Shown here: in pieces, positions 45,308-53,916 of the stretch
Numbering within the stretch: the first letter of the stretch is position 1
How the letters are laid out: every line of letters begins with the position of its first letter
DNA from: Poriferisodalis sp965204125
Lineage (GTDB): Bacteria; Actinomycetota; Acidimicrobiia; Acidimicrobiales; Poriferisodalaceae
DNA length: 64,000 bases
Direction of reading: 5' to 3'
NCBI RefSeq assembly: GCF_965204125.1
Contig: NZ_OZ241968.1
Location: 248,001-312,000 of the forward strand
Position numbers and translations under genes: made by a program
The notes under the pieces: generated by a model
The model's database searches: none
What the model saw: only the letters and a program-made list of their open reading frames with translations
What the model was told of the DNA's origin: nothing

Positions 45308-46684
45308 GTGAGCGAGGGGCTGTTCGAGGCTGCCGGCAACGAGCGGCTGGCGCGCCTGGCGCCGCTCGCCGCACGGCTTCGCCCTCGCACGCTCGACGAG
45401 ATCGTCGGCCAGGACCATCTGCTTGCTCCCGGGCGGCCGCTGCGGGAGCTGATCGAGGCTGACCGGCTGTCGTCGGTGATCCTGTGGGGGCCGCCAGGCA
45501 CCGGCAAGACCACGCTGGCCCGGGTGGTTGCCGCATCGACCGCCAAGGAGTTCTGCGAGCTGTCAGCGGTGAGCGCCACTGTCAAGGACGTGCGCGAGGT
45601 CATCGCGGACGCCCGGCTGCGGCTCGGCGAGCACAGCAGGGGCACCATCCTGTTTCTCGACGAAGTGCATCGCTTCAACAAAGCGCAGCAGGATGCGCTG
45701 CTGCCGGCGGTCGAGGACGGCCTGATCGTGCTGATCGGCGCCACCACCGAGAACCCGCACTTCGAGGTAAACCCGCCGCTGCTGTCCCGCTCAACGCTAT
45801 TCCGGCTGGTGCCGCTCGACGACGGCGCGCTGCGCACCCTCATCGATCGGGCGTTGGAAGCCGAGGGTGCCCAGGCCGACGCCGACGCCGTTGACCACAT
45901 CGCTGCCCGCAGCGGCGGCGACGGGCGCCACGCTCTCACCAGCACCGAGGTGGCGGTGGCACTCGCCATGCGCCGCCAGGAGGCAGAGGCCCTCGAAGCC
46001 ATCGAGATCAGCGGAGCAGCCCACGCTGCCCCCGAAGCATCGACTGCAGGCACTCACGTCACGCTGGCCGATGCCGAGCATGCCGTGGATGCCAAGGCGG
46101 TGCGCTACGGCGCCGATGGCCACTACGACACCATCAGCGCGTTCATCAAGTCGCTGCGGGGCTCCGATCCCGACGCCGGTCTGTACTGGCTGGCCCGCAT
46201 GCTCGACGCCGGCGAGGACCCTCGCTTCATCGCCCGCCGCATGGTGATCCTCGCTTCGGAGGACATCGGCATGGCCGACAGCACCGCCTTGCTGGTGGCA
46301 GAAGCTGCCGCCCGGGCGGTCGAGTACGTGGGGCTGCCGGAGGCCCAGCTCAACCTGGCGCACGCTGTGGTGCGCCTCGCCACCGCCCCCAAATCGAACC
46401 GGGTCACGGTCGCACTCAGCCGCGCCAAGTCCGATGCCCGGTCCGCCGGCGCCGGCGAGGTACCGATCCACCTGCGAGACGCCCACTACCAGGGCGCCGC
46501 GTCGCTCGGCCACGGCGAGGGCTACGTCTACCCGCATGACGACCCGAGTGGCTGGGTTCCCCAGCAGCACCGGCCCGACGAGGTGGCCGGCAACGTCTAC
46601 TGGGAACCCTCTGAGCACGGCCGCGAACGCGACCTGCGCCCGGCAGCGCCCGCCGAGCAATCCAGCGAACCAGCCGCCGACTGA
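45308..46684 (+). CDS. rarA: Replication-associated recombination protein A (RarA/MgsA AAA ATPase)
   Basis: A 458-residue AAA+ protein from GTG 45308. It begins with LARLAPLAARLRPRTLDEIVGQDHLL, and the Walker A is WGPPGTGKTTLARVV. FLDEVHRFNKAQQDALLPAVEDG and IGATTENPHFEVN are diagnostic for RarA/MgsA/Mgs1. The C-terminal tetramerisation region has YDTISAFIKSLRGSDPDA. The protein acts at stalled forks and on single-stranded DNA ends with SSB. The next gene begins 16 bases downstream. Confidence 0.95.
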   Translation: MSEGLFEAAGNERLARLAPLAARLRPRTLDEIVGQDHLLAPGRPLRELIEADRLSSVILWGPPGTGKTTLARVVAASTAKEFCELSAVSATVKDVREVIADARLRLGEHSRGTILFLDEVHRFNKAQQDALLPAVEDGLIVLIGATTENPHFEVNPPLLSRSTLFRLVPLDDGALRTLIDRALEAEGAQADADAVDHIAARSGGDGRHALTSTEVAVALAMRRQEAEALEAIEISGAAHAAPEASTAGTHVTLADAEHAVDAKAVRYGADGHYDTISAFIKSLRGSDPDAGLYWLARMLDAGEDPRFIARRMVILASEDIGMADSTALLVAEAAARAVEYVGLPEAQLNLAHAVVRLATAPKSNRVTVALSRAKSDARSAGAGEVPIHLRDAHYQGAASLGHGEGYVYPHDDPSGWVPQQHRPDEVAGNVYWEPSEHGRERDLRPAAPAEQSSEPAAD

Positions 46685-46700
46685 CCACAATGGGGGCACT

Positions 46701-47879
46701 ATGAGCGCGAACGCAGCAACGCTGGGACTCACCGAGGTACCCATCGTCGAATACGGCGATGTCGAAGACGACATGGTCGCCTACCGGGCAGCCGGCACCG
46801 AGCGGGCGATGCAGCTCGGCAACCGTGGACCGATCCGCTTCACCGACAGCGGCGATCTGCATCCCGAGATCGCCGAGGCCTACTCGCGCTGCGGCTTCTA
46901 CGTCTTCACGGGCGTGCTCGGCCCTGACGAGCTGGCCGACATCGAGGCCGATGTCATCGACCTGCTCGACCGCTGCCCCACCGGCCCCGACTCCGACATC
47001 GACCGGCACGGCCGCCCGGCGCTCGATGCCGGCCGCACGGGCAAGGCCATCTCGTTCGTCCGCCCGCTGTCGGATCCCTATGGCGGCACCGATGTCGCCC
47101 ACGGGCGCCATCCGTTCAAGATGTTCGAGCCCGCAGCCCCCGACGGCGCGCCGGAATGGGTGGCGCAGGTCATCAGCGGTTCGCTGCAGTACTCCGAGGC
47201 CTGCCTGCGGGTGTACGCGCACCCCGGCCTGCTGGGCGTCGCGCAAGCGCTCAACGGCCCCGATTTCACGCCGTTCAACGAGGTGGTGTGGATCAAGCAC
47301 CCGGGCCTCGGCGGCTCGGTGGCGTGGCACCAGGACGGCTGGACGCACTGGGACCATCCCGAGCTCGACGAAGGCACCCACGGCTTCAACTTCATGGCCC
47401 AGCTCTACGGCTGCGATGCCACCAACGGCCTGTGGGTAGTGCCCGGCTCGCACCGCATGGGCAAGCTGGACATCAATGCGATGTGCCAGGAGGCAGGCTC
47501 AGACCGACTCCCTGATGCAGTGCCGCTCATCTGCAACCCTGGCGATGTCGCGATCACCAGCCGCCAGGCCATCCATGGCTCGTTCGCGAACACGTCCGAG
47601 CGGCCGCGGGTCACCATCAACTTCGGCTTCCACCGGCGTCGCTCAGTGCTGGGCGTGCGCAGCGGCGGCGTCCACAACCCGATCTCGCTGTACGACGAGG
47701 CCTACATCGCCGAGCGCTCCCGGGTGATCGGCTGGGCGATCGATGCCCGCAGCAAGCGCTTCGGTGACGAGACGCCGTTCGTGTACCAGCCCAACGTGGG
47801 CCGCGAGCACGAGTTCGTCTGGGACGACGACGCTCGCGAGGCCATCAAGGACTACAACCTCAAAGACCTCGGCATCTAG
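46701..47879 (+). CDS. Phytanoyl-CoA dioxygenase family protein
   Basis: A 392-residue Fe(II)/2-oxoglutarate oxygenase. The frame is open upstream inside rarA, but the ATG at 46701 follows a GGGGG ribosome site and gives the correct N-terminus. The metal dyad is in WHQDGWTHWDHP and the distal histidine in SRQAIHGSFANTS, with the 2-oxoglutarate arginine nearby (RVTINFGFHRRR). Family members hydroxylate lipids, ectoine, halogenated or natural-product substrates; none can be assigned. Confidence 0.88.
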   Translation: MSANAATLGLTEVPIVEYGDVEDDMVAYRAAGTERAMQLGNRGPIRFTDSGDLHPEIAEAYSRCGFYVFTGVLGPDELADIEADVIDLLDRCPTGPDSDIDRHGRPALDAGRTGKAISFVRPLSDPYGGTDVAHGRHPFKMFEPAAPDGAPEWVAQVISGSLQYSEACLRVYAHPGLLGVAQALNGPDFTPFNEVVWIKHPGLGGSVAWHQDGWTHWDHPELDEGTHGFNFMAQLYGCDATNGLWVVPGSHRMGKLDINAMCQEAGSDRLPDAVPLICNPGDVAITSRQAIHGSFANTSERPRVTINFGFHRRRSVLGVRSGGVHNPISLYDEAYIAERSRVIGWAIDARSKRFGDETPFVYQPNVGREHEFVWDDDAREAIKDYNLKDLGI

Positions 47880-47963
47880 CGTTTCTGAACTGCACGAGTC
47901 GCCGGTCCGGCGGGCCGCCCGTCCGTTCGGGCTCGCGGTGCTTTCGGCCCGACAGGGTTTGTG

Positions 47964-49010
47964 TCAGGACTCAAGCGCGAGCACAGCGCTTGGGCCGATG
48001 AGCAGCGTCACGTTGGCGCCCACTGCGGGGCCGTGGGGCGTGATGGCGTCCAAGGTGGTGGCGACGCCGCCGATGTCTGCCTCCAGCCGCAGCTCGTAGC
48101 GGTCGCCGCGGAAACGACGCCGGTCCACCGTGGCCGGCAGCTGCGCCGTCACCGCGTCTACGACCTCCGCGCCGTCGTCGTCGGCTACCACCACCTCGAT
48201 GCGGTCGGCGCGCAGCACGAAGCTGTCCTGGCGCCCGGCAGCACTGGCGAGCACCGGCGGCACTTCGGAGTCGAACACGTTCGTGTGACCCAAGAATCGG
48301 GCCACCTGGGCAGTTCGAGGATCCGTCCACACCTCTTCGGGCGTGCCGATCCGCAATATGCGGCCCGACGCCATCACCGCAATTCGGTCGGCCAGGGCAA
48401 ACGCCTCGTGATGGTCGTGGGTGACGTGCACGGCGGTGACGCCGACCTGGTCGAGCACGGGGCGCAGCTCGTCGATGAGCCGCTCTCGCAGCAACCGGTC
48501 CAGCGAGCCGAACGGCTCGTCGAGCAGCAGCACTCTGGGTTCGGGCGCAAGCGCCCGCGCCAGCGAGACCCGCTGCGCCTCACCGCCCGACAGCGTGGCC
48601 ACGTCGCGGCCTTCAAAGCCCGCAAGCCCCACCAGCTCAAGCACTTCAGCCACCCGCCGGCGCCGTTCCGCGAAGGGCACTCTGGCCATGCGCAGCCCGA
48701 ACGCCACGTTGCCCTCGACATCGAAGTGCGGGAACAGCACTTCGTCCTGGAACATCAGGCCGATGCCGCGCTGGTCGGGGCGCTGACCGGTCAGGTCGCG
48801 CCCGTCGAGTTCGATCTGGCCAGCGTCCAGCGGCTGCAGCCCCGAGGCAGCACGCAGCAGCGTGGTCTTGCCGCAGCCCGACGGTCCTAGCAGCACCACC
48901 ATCTCTCCGTCGCCGACGGCAAGGTCCACCCCGTCCAGCGCCCTGAAGCCGTCGAAATGGACGTGGGCATCCGTGATCCGCAGCGTCCCGCCCCCTCGTC
49001 CGTCTGCCAT
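47964..49010 (-). CDS. ABC transporter ATP-binding protein (iron/thiamine/polyamine type), orphan
   Basis: A 348-residue importer-type ATPase from ATG 49010. Walker A LLGPSGCGKTTLLRAAS, Q-loop GLMFQDEVLFPHFDVEGNVAFGLRMA, signature LSGGEAQRVSLARAL, Walker B VLLLDEPFGSLD and H-loop VTHDHHEAFALADR are intact. A C-terminal regulatory TOBE-like domain (about 240-348) follows. The closest class by motif is the ferric/thiamine FbpC/ThiQ group. No permease or binding protein gene adjoins it, so its partners must lie elsewhere, or upstream genes were lost. Confidence 0.88.
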   Translation of the reverse strand: MADGRGGGTLRITDAHVHFDGFRALDGVDLAVGDGEMVVLLGPSGCGKTTLLRAASGLQPLDAGQIELDGRDLTGQRPDQRGIGLMFQDEVLFPHFDVEGNVAFGLRMARVPFAERRRRVAEVLELVGLAGFEGRDVATLSGGEAQRVSLARALAPEPRVLLLDEPFGSLDRLLRERLIDELRPVLDQVGVTAVHVTHDHHEAFALADRIAVMASGRILRIGTPEEVWTDPRTAQVARFLGHTNVFDSEVPPVLASAAGRQDSFVLRADRIEVVVADDDGAEVVDAVTAQLPATVDRRRFRGDRYELRLEADIGGVATTLDAITPHGPAVGANVTLLIGPSAVLALES

Positions 49011-49163
49011 GCGCACGACGCTACGCACTCCGTGCGGGCTGTCCGAACAGGTTTTCGGGCGAGCGCACGGGCCGTGTGACGCGAGCGGTGCCAACGTCAA
49101 GCGAGCGGCTGGCCATCATCTGGCGCAGACTGATGCAGCGCACGGCAACAGAGGGATCGGGAC

Positions 49164-49928
49164 GTGGCAGAACGGTTGAGCGGACGGACGGCGTTGGTGA
49201 CGGGGGCAAGCCGGGGTATCGGCGAGCATTGCGCCCGGGCCTTGGCCCGGGACGGTGCACGGGTGGCGCTGGCGGCGAGAACCACCGACGATCTTGACCG
49301 GATCGCGGCCGAGCTGCCGCACGACCCGGTGGTGATCGAGAGTGACTTGAGCGCGGAGGGTGCCGGGGCCGATCTGGCCGCCGTCGCTGTTGATGCTCTC
49401 GGCGGGGTCGACATCTTGGTGAACAACGCCGGCCGGGGCGAGCTGCGAGAACCCGGAGGCGATCAGGCAGTGCTGCAGCTCAACTATCTGGCGCCGCTGG
49501 AGACCACCCGGGCACTGGCCCGCCAGATGGGCGAGCGAGGTCACGGCTCGGTGATCCACATGTCCTCGATCGCCGGCTCGGTCGGCGTCAGCGAGCTGGC
49601 CACCTATGGGGCAACCAAGGCTGCTTTGGACTCGCTCACCCGCTCGCAGGCAGCCACATATGGCCGCTTCGGCATCCGTGTGAACGCCGTGGCGCCTGGT
49701 CTGATCATCACTGAGATGTGGGCGGCAGGCCGCGAGATCCCCGGTCTCGCCGACGGCCTCGAGCGCCATATCGCATTGGGCCGATGGGGCGTGCCCGAAG
49801 AGATCGCCGACGTCGTCGCGTTCCTCGCCAGCGACGAAGCCCGTTACGTCACCGGCCAAACCATCACCGTCGACGGCGGCTACCAAGGCGTCACCGCCTG
49901 GGCCAACTACCCCGCCCCCAGCTCGTAG
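49164..49928 (+). CDS. SDR family oxidoreductase
   Basis: A 254-residue classical SDR from GTG 49164. TGASRGIGEHCARALARDG, VNNAGRG and YGATKAALDSLTR are the cofactor, structural and catalytic motifs. The C-terminus carries SDEARYVTGQTITVDGG. The subfamily includes FabG-like ketoacyl reductases; substrate unknown. It is convergent with prmA. Confidence 0.88.
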   Translation: MAERLSGRTALVTGASRGIGEHCARALARDGARVALAARTTDDLDRIAAELPHDPVVIESDLSAEGAGADLAAVAVDALGGVDILVNNAGRGELREPGGDQAVLQLNYLAPLETTRALARQMGERGHGSVIHMSSIAGSVGVSELATYGATKAALDSLTRSQAATYGRFGIRVNAVAPGLIITEMWAAGREIPGLADGLERHIALGRWGVPEEIADVVAFLASDEARYVTGQTITVDGGYQGVTAWANYPAPSS

Positions 49929-49990
49929 CAATCAGCACCAGGCTCTGCTGCGAGTCTGTGCGGCAGCTTCAGGGAAGCACTCGAGAAGCC

Positions 49991-50893
49991 CTACGACCTT
50001 CGCCCGGACAACGAGACCCAGTCATCGAGCCGGACGGGATCGGCCAGTTCGATGCCATGACGGCGGTAGGCGGCGCCGACCGGCGAGGCTTGTCCGGCGG
50101 AGACGCCGCTGATGGCGAGTTGGCCACCTTGCGCGACGCGCTCGGCGATATCGCCGGCCAGCGGCACCAGCACATCGACGGTGATGTTGGCGACGACTAC
50201 GTCGAATGTGCCGAGTTCGGCCCCGCCGACTGGAGCGGTGCCGAAGGCAGTTACCTTGTCGAGGCCGTTGCGGCGGGCATTGGCCACGGCCGCCGCGACT
50301 GCTGCGGGCTCGATGTCGATGCCCAGCGCTTCGGCTGCGCCCAGCCGAGCCGCTACAAGCGCCAGTACCCCACTGCCGCACCCCACGTCGAGCACCCGCT
50401 CGCCGCCGGCGATGTGCTCAGCGAGCCACTCGGCCAGGAGCCGGGTAGACGGGTGGGTGCCCGCTCCGAAAGCCTCGCCTGGGTCGATCTCGACGACCGC
50501 CGGAGTGTCGGCGTCTGACCACGGGAAGCAAACGGCCAGCTTCCCGCCGACCAGCACCGCCCGATTGCGATTCAGCCAACCCACAGCGTGCGCCTCGTCG
50601 GGCGGCCCCAGCACGGCGGCGTGAGAGTCGGCTCGCAGCTCCGCCACCACTTCCCGAGCGGTGCGGTCGTCGGTCACCCGCACCCGACTCACCCACCGGC
50701 CCCGCCCGAGCCATCCGTGCGTGACCGTCAGCGCCGCTGTATCCAGCCGTTCCGGCAGCGGGGGTCTGAGCAGCCCGCCATCTGGCGTTTCACCGCCACC
50801 CATCCCCAGCGGAGCATCGTCGGCGAGCACCACGCACGCACCGCCGTACCGCTCGTCACCCCACAGCGCAGCCGGCGGCAGCGGATCGCTCAC
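49991..50893 (-). CDS. prmA: Ribosomal protein L11 methyltransferase
   Basis: A 300-residue protein, GTG start. The SAM motif VLDVGCGSGVLALVAARLGA and the following GIDIEPAAVAAAVANARRNGL match PrmA, as does DVVVANITVDVLVPLA. The N-terminal about 120 residues correspond to the L11-binding domain, with EIDPGEAFGAGTHPSTRL bridging. PrmA trimethylates L11. The upstream gene on the opposite side is the tmRNA. Confidence 0.85.
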   Translation of the reverse strand: MSDPLPPAALWGDERYGGACVVLADDAPLGMGGGETPDGGLLRPPLPERLDTAALTVTHGWLGRGRWVSRVRVTDDRTAREVVAELRADSHAAVLGPPDEAHAVGWLNRNRAVLVGGKLAVCFPWSDADTPAVVEIDPGEAFGAGTHPSTRLLAEWLAEHIAGGERVLDVGCGSGVLALVAARLGAAEALGIDIEPAAVAAAVANARRNGLDKVTAFGTAPVGGAELGTFDVVVANITVDVLVPLAGDIAERVAQGGQLAISGVSAGQASPVGAAYRRHGIELADPVRLDDWVSLSGRRS

Positions 50894-51008
50894 CCCAGCA
50901 TTCTCGCCATCAGACCGTCATGACGCCGCGTTCGGCCCGTCACAGCCCATCGCTAGGGTGGTAGCCCGCCGAACGGGACCCGCACAGCGTGGGTACCGCT
51001 AACCACCT

Positions 51009-51369
51009 GGGGGTGATCGGTTTCGACTTTGACGGTTGAAGTGAGAGAAGCGAGCCGTGGTCTCCGGATCCACGAAAAAGAGCCGGAAACAAATACAAAC
51101 GCCAACGTCGATCAAGACGATCTGGTGCTCGCAGCCTGATCTCAGGTTGTGAGTTCGGCCCGGTAGCCCCAGTCCTGCGGGCGCCGGTGCCATCATCTGC
51201 AGGGCTCGCCCGCCGCCCGTGCCGACGGGGCGCCGGGGACACGCACAGACGGCTACGGCGACTGGCAGGGTGTCGCTGCCCGCCGTCGCCCGACAATCCC
51301 CCAGCGACTGCGCTCGGAGAAGACTCACCGAAACGTTGAAGGACGCGGGTTCGATTCCCGCCACCTCCA
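51009..51369 (+). ncRNA. ssrA: tmRNA (ssrA)
   Basis: The 5' end GGGGGTG (51009-51015) pairs over 7 bp, one G-U, with CACCTCC (51362-51368), with A51369 as discriminator. The 5' side continues ATCGGTTTCGAC as in known tmRNAs. The 3' side has the T-arm GCGGG-TTCGATT-CCCGC ending just before CACCTCC. No CCA is encoded. The tag ORF is at 51101-51139: GCC to TGA encodes ANVDQDDLVLAA, ending LVLAA rather than the usual ALAA tail. tmRNA rescues stalled ribosomes together with SmpB; smpB is not in the window. Confidence 0.93.
51303..51349 (+). repeat. tmRNA 3' segment duplicated at 54725 (left copy)
   Basis: These 47 bases inside ssrA match 54725-54771 in 42 positions, the first 22 exactly, in the same orientation. 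They lie just before the T-arm, the usual integration target of ssrA-specific integrases. Confidence 0.85.
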
Positions 51370-51465
51370 CGCGGCGAGTGCTCGCTCCAAGTCCGGCCAG
51401 TCTTGATCTGACATCGTGCCCGAGCAGCGACCCAAACTGACGTCGCGAGAGATCCCTTGCGCCAG

Positions 51466-51486
51466 AAACTTATCGCTGATTAGTTT
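51466..51486. promoter_or_regulatory. Imperfect 21-bp palindrome, candidate TetR operator
   Basis: AAACT (51466-51470) mirrors AGTTT (51482-51486), with 8 of the 10 symmetric pairs matching around a central C. It sits about 33 bases upstream of the GTG of the monooxygenase gene, whose operon includes a TetR regulator. AT-rich compared with the surroundings. TetR binding is inferred. Confidence 0.45.
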
Positions 51487-51518
51487 ATTCGGAGACACCG
51501 CCACGGAGGGGACCCACG

Positions 51519-52679
51519 GTGACATACACATCGAGCCCAGGCACGTCCGTCGAAGTTGAGATCCCAAGCGAAGAAGAACTCTTGGAGCGGGCCAGGAAGC
51601 TGATTCCATTCTTGCGCGAACGAGCTGCTGATATCGACGCTGAGCGCAGCGTTCCGCCGGATGTCATCGACGCGATCCGAGATGCCGGTCTGTTCAAGGT
51701 GGTGCAACCGCGGCAGTTCGGTGGATACGGGCATGACCTACTGACCTTCATGAGGGTGGTGCAGGAGTTGGCCCGAGGGGGGAGCAGCGGGAGTGCGGCC
51801 TGGGTGTATTTGGTGTTGGGCGCCCACCAAGGAACAGTGGCTGCCCTGCCGCAGTGCATGGAGGAGGTCTGGGGCGAGGATGACAGCGTTCTGATTTCGT
51901 CCTCGTACGTGCCGCGCGGCACGTGCAAGAAGGTCGACGGAGGCTATGTAGTCGGGGGCGAGTGGCCGACATCGAGCGGATGCCGCAACGCTGGCTGGGC
52001 GCTTGTAGGAGCCCATGGGCCGGGTCTCGACGGCCAAGACGATCATCTGGGGTTTTTCATCCCGCTCGACGAGGGCGAGATCGTCGACGACTGGCATGCC
52101 ATGGGTCTGCAAGGGACTGCCTCGTGCACCATCACCTTCGAAGGAGCCTTCGTTCCTGATCACCGTGTGACATCACTGACGGGGTCGAGGAACGGGCTGC
52201 CGTTCTGGCTGATGGCCACTGCCGCGATCAACTCGGTCATCATTGGGTTTGGCCAGAGCGCTATCGACGTGTGCATCGAAATGGTCGAGGGCAAGAAGCG
52301 GTCCTATGGCACTGGCTTCATTACTGACGATCTTCGCGTCCAGGAACGGCTGGGCCATGCGCAGGCGGTGGTGAACGGCTGCCGGTCGCGTCTTGAGGGC
52401 GTTTACCGCGAGGCGGTTGAGAGAGTCGTCAACGGCGAGGGCCTGCCGCCCGGCGTGCTGGCCAACTTCATGGACCTCGGCAGGATCGGCCAGCAGGTGC
52501 AACAAGCAGTGCTCAGCTTGTACAACACCATCGGCCCCAGCGTCGTGCTCGACAAGTATCCGTTCGAGCGGGTTTTCCGTGACACGCTTGCTGCGAGTGT
52601 GCATCCCCAGGCGCGGTTCGAGGACGAACCGGTCGAGCTCGGCAGGCAACTGCTGGGGCATCCCGACCGCAAGCAGTAG
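51519..52679 (+). CDS. Acyl-CoA dehydrogenase-fold (HpaB/HsaA-type) flavin monooxygenase
   Basis: A 386-residue protein; GTG 51519 follows a GGAGGGG ribosome site. The N-terminal helices (LIPFLRERAADIDAERSVPPDVIDAIRDAGLFKVVQPRQFGGYG) and the C-terminal part resemble group D flavin monooxygenases, such as HsaA or 4-hydroxyphenylacetate 3-monooxygenase, rather than CoA-dependent dehydrogenases. Such enzymes need a separate flavin reductase, and the PPOX protein nearby could bind flavin but is not clearly one. It is the first gene after ssrA and lies inside the ssrA repeat pair. Confidence 0.82.
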   Translation: MTYTSSPGTSVEVEIPSEEELLERARKLIPFLRERAADIDAERSVPPDVIDAIRDAGLFKVVQPRQFGGYGHDLLTFMRVVQELARGGSSGSAAWVYLVLGAHQGTVAALPQCMEEVWGEDDSVLISSSYVPRGTCKKVDGGYVVGGEWPTSSGCRNAGWALVGAHGPGLDGQDDHLGFFIPLDEGEIVDDWHAMGLQGTASCTITFEGAFVPDHRVTSLTGSRNGLPFWLMATAAINSVIIGFGQSAIDVCIEMVEGKKRSYGTGFITDDLRVQERLGHAQAVVNGCRSRLEGVYREAVERVVNGEGLPPGVLANFMDLGRIGQQVQQAVLSLYNTIGPSVVLDKYPFERVFRDTLAASVHPQARFEDEPVELGRQLLGHPDRKQ

Positions 52680-52699
52680 CCGGATACAGACTGGGCGAC

Positions 52700-53227
52700 G
52701 TGCCGCGACCGTCCACCCCGATCGTCCAGCGCGACACGGTGTTCGCGGTCGCGCTGAGGGTCATCGACGACGACGGGATCGATGCCCTCAGCGTTCGCCG
52801 TCTCGGCCGCGAGCTGGGAGTCTCGAGCGCGGCTCTCTACCACCACTTCGAGAACAAGCAGGAAATCGTCGTCGGAGCGGCGGAGCTTGCGCTCCGGCGC
52901 ACGCCCCTCACGGATGTCTGGAGCGACGATGGTGCGCCCGAGGAGCTTCTGATTCAAGGTGCCCATCTGCTGCTCGACACACTGAGTGCACACCCCGCGC
53001 TCATGCCGGTCCTCGTCGATCGGCGACGGACGGGGATGGGACGGTTGGTGCCCGAAGGCAACGACACGCGCGCAGTCGATCTGTGCTTCGATCTGCTTGA
53101 GCGCTTCGTCATCGGCACGGTCTACCGAAGCTCCCTCGGCGACCACCTCGACATTCTCGATCGAGAGCACTTCGACCGCGCAGTGCGGGCGCTGGTGAGG
53201 AGTTGCATGAGCGAGTTGGCGCGCTAG
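52700..53227 (+). CDS. TetR-family transcriptional regulator
   Basis: A 175-residue regulator from GTG 52700, 20 bases after the monooxygenase. The helix-turn-helix is at about residues 10-55 (VFAVALRVIDDDGIDALSVRRLGRELGVSSAALYHHFENKQEIV). The rest is a short ligand-binding domain. It probably represses its own operon through the palindrome upstream of the monooxygenase gene. Confidence 0.9.
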   Translation: MPRPSTPIVQRDTVFAVALRVIDDDGIDALSVRRLGRELGVSSAALYHHFENKQEIVVGAAELALRRTPLTDVWSDDGAPEELLIQGAHLLLDTLSAHPALMPVLVDRRRTGMGRLVPEGNDTRAVDLCFDLLERFVIGTVYRSSLGDHLDILDREHFDRAVRALVRSCMSELAR

Positions 53228-53331
53228 ATGCACATACCGTGGGTGAGTTCATGGCGGGACCAGCCATTGAGGCCATCCCCGTCGAGGATTCGTTCGATCC
53301 CGATGCGTTCGGCTGCACGAAGGGAGCCGAC

Positions 53332-53763
53332 ATGCAACCGATGAGCAATACGGAGGCGTTGGATTTCCTGGGCGAGGGCTCACGGACGGGCAAGCTCGCA
53401 TGGGTCGCGGCCGACGGGCGCCCTCATGTGGCGCCGGTGTGGTTCATCGTGGAAGACGGTGACCTGCTCTTCGCTACCGGCACTCGAAGCGGCAAGGCAC
53501 TGGCCATGAAGCGCGAACCGCGTGTCTCGCTCGTCGTCGACACCGAAACGCCGCCGTACGCGTTCGTGAAGGTGGACGGGGTCGTGGAACTCACCGAAAA
53601 CTCCGAGGAACTTCGGCGCGTGTCCACCCTCACTGGCGCCCGCTACATGGGCGAGGATCAGGCCGAGTCGTTCGGCGAGCGAAACTCCGGTCCAGGCGAG
53701 TGCCTGGTGCGCCTGCACCCCACCAGCATCACTGGTGTCGACGGAGTCGCCGACTGGGACTGA
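53332..53763 (+). CDS. Pyridoxamine-5'-phosphate-oxidase-fold (PPOX class) protein
   Basis: A 143-residue split-beta-barrel flavin or F420-binding protein. I chose ATG 53332 because an AGGGAG ribosome site sits 5 bases before it and MSNTEALDFLGEGSRTGKLAWVAADGRPHVAPVWFI is the family's normal opening. An upstream extension to 53203 has no such support. PPOX-class proteins often reduce or oxidise unsaturated ligands with F420. It lies 104 bases after the TetR gene. Confidence 0.82.
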   Translation: MQPMSNTEALDFLGEGSRTGKLAWVAADGRPHVAPVWFIVEDGDLLFATGTRSGKALAMKREPRVSLVVDTETPPYAFVKVDGVVELTENSEELRRVSTLTGARYMGEDQAESFGERNSGPGECLVRLHPTSITGVDGVADWD

Positions 53764-53817
53764 CAGCGGCCTGTTGGCGCCGCTGAAACCTCCAACAACC
53801 AGTCGGGCCGTGGTAAC

Positions 53818-53860
53818 TGAGTATGCAATCTGCAAGTACTAACTTCAGTTTGCATACTCA
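53818..53860. repeat. AT-rich 43-bp near-palindrome
   Basis: TGAGTATGCAA (53818-53828) mirrors TTGCATACTCA (53850-53860) exactly. Inside, CTG/CAG and AAGT/ACTT pair around a four-base centre with one mismatch and one bulge. It lies between the convergent ends of the PPOX and SDR genes. No T-tract follows. It could be a bidirectional terminator, a protein-binding site or a mobile-element remnant. Confidence 0.85.
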
Positions 53861-53916
53861 ACACCGCGCCACAAGGCCGTTATGGCGCCAGAAACCGCTC
53901 TCTCCCGCGGTTGCAG

